Of a stretch of 6,951 nucleotides of DNA, positions 5,468-6,951 are shown one piece after another; position 1 is the first letter of the stretch, and every line of letters begins with the position of its first letter. Source of the stretch: Clostridia bacterium (lineage in GTDB: Bacteria; Bacillota_A; Clostridia; Christensenellales; Aristaeellaceae). The stretch covers positions 1 through 6,951 of the forward strand of contig JAGBAU010000287.1 of the NCBI GenBank assembly GCA_017938785.1, in the 5' to 3' direction. The notes beneath the pieces are model-generated. The model was not told the origin of the DNA. It worked only from the letters and a program-made list of their open reading frames with translations, and made no database searches. The translations under genes were made by a program, and so were the position numbers.

Positions 5468-5704
5468 TTAGGCAGCGGCGCTCATCATGAAGCTCATCAT
5501 GAGCACATAATCGCGGGGGTCGGTCAGACGGATATCCAGCTCCTCGTTGGCGGAATGAAGCATCTTGATCATCTGCAGGGCGGTATGGTCCGTCTTCAGG
5601 TTGCATTCGGTGCCGTCGGGCAGGTGCAGCATCACGTCGCCCTGGCACTTCTGGATCTTTTCAATGAACTTCTCCATGTTGGAAATCAGCATAATCTTAA
5701 TCAT
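5468..5704 (-). CDS. Small HPr-like protein of unknown function
   Basis: The 78-residue product starts MIKIMLISNMEKFIEKIQK. I do not recognise it with certainty. Its layout (strand, N-terminal helix, CQGDVMLHLPDGTECNLK strands, a helix TALQMIKML, then ELDIRLTD and a final helix DYVLMMSFMMSAA) resembles the small HPr-like proteins found in clostridia, which share the HPr fold but lack the phosphorylatable His15 region of true PTS carriers. No active-site histidine of HPr type is visible near the N-terminus. The protein is methionine rich (11 of 78). The start is chosen at 5702-5704 because GGAAGG (5711-5716) is six bases upstream; an in-frame ATG at 5720-5722 has no ribosome-binding site and lies in a palindrome. 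It is transcribed alone from a strong promoter through a structured 93-base leader to the terminator at 5297-5322. Confidence 0.75.
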   Translation of the reverse strand: MIKIMLISNMEKFIEKIQKCQGDVMLHLPDGTECNLKTDHTALQMIKMLHSANEELDIRLTDPRDYVLMMSFMMSAAA

Positions 5705-5720
5705 GTTATACCTTCCTTTC

Positions 5721-5733
5721 ATGAGTGACTCAT
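5721..5733. repeat. 13-bp palindrome next to the ribosome-binding site
   Basis: ATGAGTGACTCAT is a perfect palindrome around a central base, four bases upstream of the Shine-Dalgarno site of the HPr-like gene. As DNA it could be a protein-binding site within the transcribed leader. As RNA it could only form a short hairpin of about four pairs. No regulator is evident nearby. Confidence 0.35.
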
Positions 5734-5757
5734 TTCAACGACCTTGGCTATATTTTC

Positions 5758-5796
5758 TCCGAAGGGGCGCTCGTTTTCTGCGCCATCACCCTCGGA
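5758..5796 (-). promoter_or_regulatory. Long hairpin at the 5' end of the HPr-like gene's leader
   Basis: Starting one base after the predicted transcription start (about 5797), the leader can fold into one hairpin. Eight outer pairs join 5789-5796 to 5758-5765 (one is G-U), a four-base bulge follows (5785-5788), and five GC pairs join 5780-5784 to 5766-5770 around a nine-base loop. A hairpin at the extreme 5' end often protects an mRNA from decay; a ligand- or protein-responsive role is possible but unsupported. It matches no riboswitch class I know, and no T tract follows it. Confidence 0.55.
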
Positions 5797-5803
5797 CGCT
5801 TGC

Positions 5804-5832
5804 ATTATATGCCAGGTTTTTTCTCCAGTCAA
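5804..5832 (-). promoter_or_regulatory. Strong promoter of the HPr-like gene
   Basis: On the minus strand TTGACT (5827-5832) and a perfect TATAAT (5804-5809) are exactly 17 bases apart, an 11-of-12 consensus match. Predicted start is near 5797, leaving a leader of 93 bases, long for so small a gene. Its strength suggests an abundant product. Confidence 0.88.
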
Positions 5833-5859
5833 GCAGTTTTCACATCAAATCACCTGCTT
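5831..5859. repeat. Inverted repeat upstream of and touching the -35 box
   Basis: AAGCAG (5831-5836) and CTGCTT (5854-5859) are complements separated by 17 bases. The left arm overlaps the last two bases of the -35 element at 5827-5832. Centre-to-centre spacing is about 23 bases, roughly two helical turns, which would suit a dimeric regulator, but six-base arms are short. The remaining bases up to about 5944 are AT rich and show no gene or other signal I can support. Confidence 0.3.
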
Positions 5860-5944
5860 TTAACCAGCGATTTGCAAGTATACGTAATTCCACTTTCATT
5901 TTTCGAAGAAACGGTAAAATCAGCAGTTTTCTTTAACATTTTCC

Positions 5945-5964
5945 TACCCACCGGGGGTATTTTT
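5945..5964 (+). terminator. Weak terminator-like hairpin
   Basis: TACCC (5945-5949) and GGGTA (5955-5959) form a five-pair stem with a five-base loop, followed by five T residues on the plus strand. There is no plus-strand gene directly upstream; it could only catch readthrough from the Nudix operon. The stem is short, so chance is a real possibility. Confidence 0.25.
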
Positions 5965-5991
5965 CCGGGGAATAAGGCGGAAATATTGTTC

Positions 5992-6027
5992 AAAAACGCG
6001 CCCGGCGCGGGGCAAAATGCGTTTTTT
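5992..6027. terminator. Bidirectional terminator-like hairpin upstream of the SRP RNA promoter
   Basis: AAAAACGC (5992-5999) and GCGTTTTT (6019-6026) are perfect complements enclosing a smaller CCCG/CGGG hairpin (6001-6004 with 6008-6011). T tracts follow on both strands. It sits 15 bases before the SRP RNA -35 box and could shield that promoter from upstream transcription. It has no obvious gene of its own to terminate. Confidence 0.4.
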
Positions 6028-6041
6028 GCACAAAAAAACCC

Positions 6042-6070
6042 TTGTCAAACCAGTTGAATCATGGTATAAT
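6042..6070 (+). promoter_or_regulatory. Strong promoter of the SRP RNA gene
   Basis: TTGTCA (6042-6047) and a perfect TATAAT (6065-6070) have an exact 17-base spacer. Transcription would start about 6076-6078, right at the 5' side of the SRP RNA, as expected for a highly expressed stable RNA. Confidence 0.88.
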
Positions 6071-6075
6071 CATCA

Positions 6076-6190
6076 GGTCTGCGGGTGATGATGATTGGGT
6101 CCCGTGCGGCGTCATGCTGTGAATCTTGTCAGGGTCGGAAGGCAGCAGCAATAAGCAGAGTGTTGACGCGCGCCGCGGGGTATACCTGAT
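6076..6190 (+). ncRNA. ffs: Signal recognition particle RNA, small (4.5S) bacterial type
   Basis: The core GTCAGGGTCGGAAGGCAGCAGC (split here as GTCAGGGTC at 6128-6136, the GGAA tetraloop at 6137-6140, and GGCAGCAGC at 6141-6149) is the apical Ffh-binding hairpin of bacterial SRP RNA. Flanking complements build the rod: GCGTCA (6109-6114) with TGACGC (6164-6169), CCCG (6101-6104) with CGGG (6176-6179), and the terminal AUCAGGU/ACCUGAU (6072-6078 with 6184-6190). The molecule is about 95-115 bases and lacks room for the Alu domain of the larger Bacillus/Clostridium-type SRP RNAs. Exact ends are uncertain: bases 6079-6096 pair poorly and the mature 5' end may lie nearer 6093. It binds the M domain of Ffh, whose gene is about 4 kb away on the other strand, to form the particle that targets membrane and secreted proteins. 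Confidence 0.95.
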
Positions 6191-6215
6191 TTGAACCCGT
6201 AGATTTTTTGTTTTT
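6176..6215 (+). terminator. Probable terminator of the SRP RNA
   Basis: Six T residues (6204-6209) and then five more (6211-6215) follow the SRP RNA. A short CGGG/CCCG hairpin (6176-6179 with 6196-6199) could form just before them, competing with the SRP stem; the SRP rod itself may act as the terminator stem. Position argues for termination here, though the hairpin is weak. The following 75 bases to the peptidase promoter hold only a small GCCA/TGGC hairpin (6269-6272 with 6277-6280). Confidence 0.4.
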
Positions 6216-6290
6216 GGGCTTGAACGGACGCTTTTCACCCAAGTTTCAACATAAAATTAGCCTGCAAAGCCAAAAATGGCGCTACAGGGC

Positions 6291-6319
6291 TGGAAATTTG
6301 CGTTGGACTGTGTTATAAT
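6291..6319 (+). promoter_or_regulatory. Extended -10 promoter of the Xaa-Pro peptidase gene
   Basis: A perfect TATAAT (6314-6319) is preceded by TGT (6311-6313), the extended -10 motif, and by a modest TGGAAA -35 (6291-6296) at 17 bases. Transcription should start near 6326, about 23 bases before the ATG. Confidence 0.75.
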
Positions 6320-6348
6320 AAAGTGTCTTATTATGAGGAGGCAGGTTT

Positions 6349-6951
6349 ATGAATCGCTGTGAACGATTGGTTGGAAAACTGAAAAAGCAGGGCTTCGACG
6401 CCGCATTGATTCACAAGAGCGAAAACATGCGCTATCTCACCGGCTATACCGGCGAGGGCTGCGTGTTCGTCTGCGAAGCGGAGACCGTGATCGTTACCGA
6501 CTTCCGCTACGTGGAACAGGCTTCCCGTCAGGCGCCCGGCATGCGCGTACTGGCCACCAACGCCCAACACAGCGAAAATGCCTGCGCACTGGAGCTCACC
6601 GACGCCCACGCGGTCAAGACCCTGGCCGCAGAAACGGATTACCTCAGCTACGATGCTTATGAAGCGCTCGACAAGCACCTTCCCTTCGTACAGCTGGGCA
6701 GCCTGAAGGGCATTCCCGAGGAGCTGCGCCTGATCAAGGATGCGGGCGAAATCGAAAGCATCTGCAAATCCGCCGCCATCGCATGCAAGGCCTTTGACAA
6801 CATCCTGGGCCGCATCCATCCGGGCATGACGGAAAAGCAGGTTCAGATCATGCTGGACTACGAAATGCTTTCCCTGGGCAGCGAGGGCAACGCCTTCAGC
6901 ACCATTGCCGCGGCGGGCGTAAACGGCTCCCTCCCCCATGCGATTCCTTCC
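6349..6951 (+). CDS. M24-family Xaa-Pro aminopeptidase/dipeptidase (partial, runs off the right edge)
   Basis: 201 codons are present without a stop. Residues 1 to about 125 form a creatinase-like N-terminal domain (MNRCERLVGKLKKQGFDAAL, then NMRYLTGYTGEG and VTDFRYVEQA). The family linker follows as ELRLIKDAGEIESICKSAAI, then the start of the pita-bread catalytic domain with HPGMTEKQV, SEGNAFSTIAAAGVNGS and LPHAIPS, whose histidine matches the first conserved active-site His. The metal ligands (Asp, Asp, His, Glu, Glu) lie beyond the window, so catalytic completeness cannot be judged. Such enzymes release N-terminal residues before proline and act in the cytoplasm. In many Bacillota this gene precedes efp (elongation factor P), which may be the next gene. 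The ATG follows GAGGAGG (6335-6341) at seven bases. It has its own promoter, separate from the SRP RNA. Confidence 0.93.
   Translation, partial: MNRCERLVGKLKKQGFDAALIHKSENMRYLTGYTGEGCVFVCEAETVIVTDFRYVEQASRQAPGMRVLATNAQHSENACALELTDAHAVKTLAAETDYLSYDAYEALDKHLPFVQLGSLKGIPEELRLIKDAGEIESICKSAAIACKAFDNILGRIHPGMTEKQVQIMLDYEMLSLGSEGNAFSTIAAAGVNGSLPHAIPS

Noticed and set aside
5705..5722. Upstream ATG start for the HPr-like gene
   Set aside because: It has no ribosome-binding site; GGAAGG lies between it and the second ATG at 5702-5704, which is ideally spaced.
5725..6057. Open frame of 110 codons on the plus strand
   Set aside because: It starts at a GTG without a ribosome-binding site, covers the promoter and leader of the opposite-strand gene and two hairpins, and its translation resembles no protein family.
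6181..6205. tRNA-like TTGAACCC sequence after the SRP RNA
   Set aside because: It recalls a T-loop, but no acceptor, D or anticodon stem can be built around it, and the upstream bases are the 3' arm of the SRP RNA.
6331..6939. Open frame of 202 codons on the minus strand
   Set aside because: It is antisense to the M24 peptidase, whose plus-strand frame has a promoter, a strong Shine-Dalgarno site and family motifs.
1..6951. CRISPR array, insertion sequence, integron or phage remnant
   Set aside because: No regularly spaced repeats, terminal inverted repeats with transposase, or recombinase genes are visible; all coding space is accounted for by housekeeping-type genes.

Overview
This window looks like a housekeeping chromosomal segment from a Gram-positive, probably clostridial, member of the Bacillota (Firmicutes). 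The evidence is the gene order ylxM-ffh-rpsP-khpA (and probably rimM), strong AGGAGG-type Shine-Dalgarno sites, textbook -35/-10 promoters, a class II fructose-bisphosphate aldolase and moderately GC-rich codon use. I see no transposase, phage gene, CRISPR array or toxin-antitoxin pair. The genus cannot be named from this sequence alone.

Layout. On the minus strand from about 2589 down to 212, one promoter drives ylxM, ffh (GTG start), rpsP and khpA, ending in a hairpin terminator. Beyond it, 225 bases without a gene carry a possible separate promoter for a gene whose first nine codons are at the left edge, probably rimM. To the right of the ylxM promoter, a monocistronic minus-strand fba gene (2785-3768) has its own promoter and a perfect 12-bp-stem terminator. 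Divergent from fba, a plus-strand two-gene operon encodes a Nudix hydrolase and a sugar-phosphate isomerase/epimerase-like TIM barrel, separated by one base. It converges on a small minus-strand gene (5468-5704) encoding a 78-residue protein with an HPr-like look, which has a strong promoter and a 93-base structured leader. A perfect 11-bp-stem terminator lies between the convergent units. On the plus strand there follow a strong promoter, a short 4.5S-type signal recognition particle RNA (about 6076-6190), and the start of an M24-family Xaa-Pro peptidase that runs off the right edge.

How the genes work together. Ffh and the SRP RNA are the protein and RNA halves of the bacterial signal recognition particle, so both lie within about 4 kb here. 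YlxM is a known SRP-associated helix-turn-helix protein. bS16, KhpA and the putative RimM belong to ribosome assembly and RNA binding. fba is glycolysis/gluconeogenesis.

The least ordinary points are the TIM-barrel protein, which seems to have lost most of the family's metal ligands; inverted repeats around the ylxM promoter; the structured leader and possible operator of the HPr-like gene; and compensatory changes in the conserved SRP RNA apical stem. I do not see a convincing new multi-gene system.
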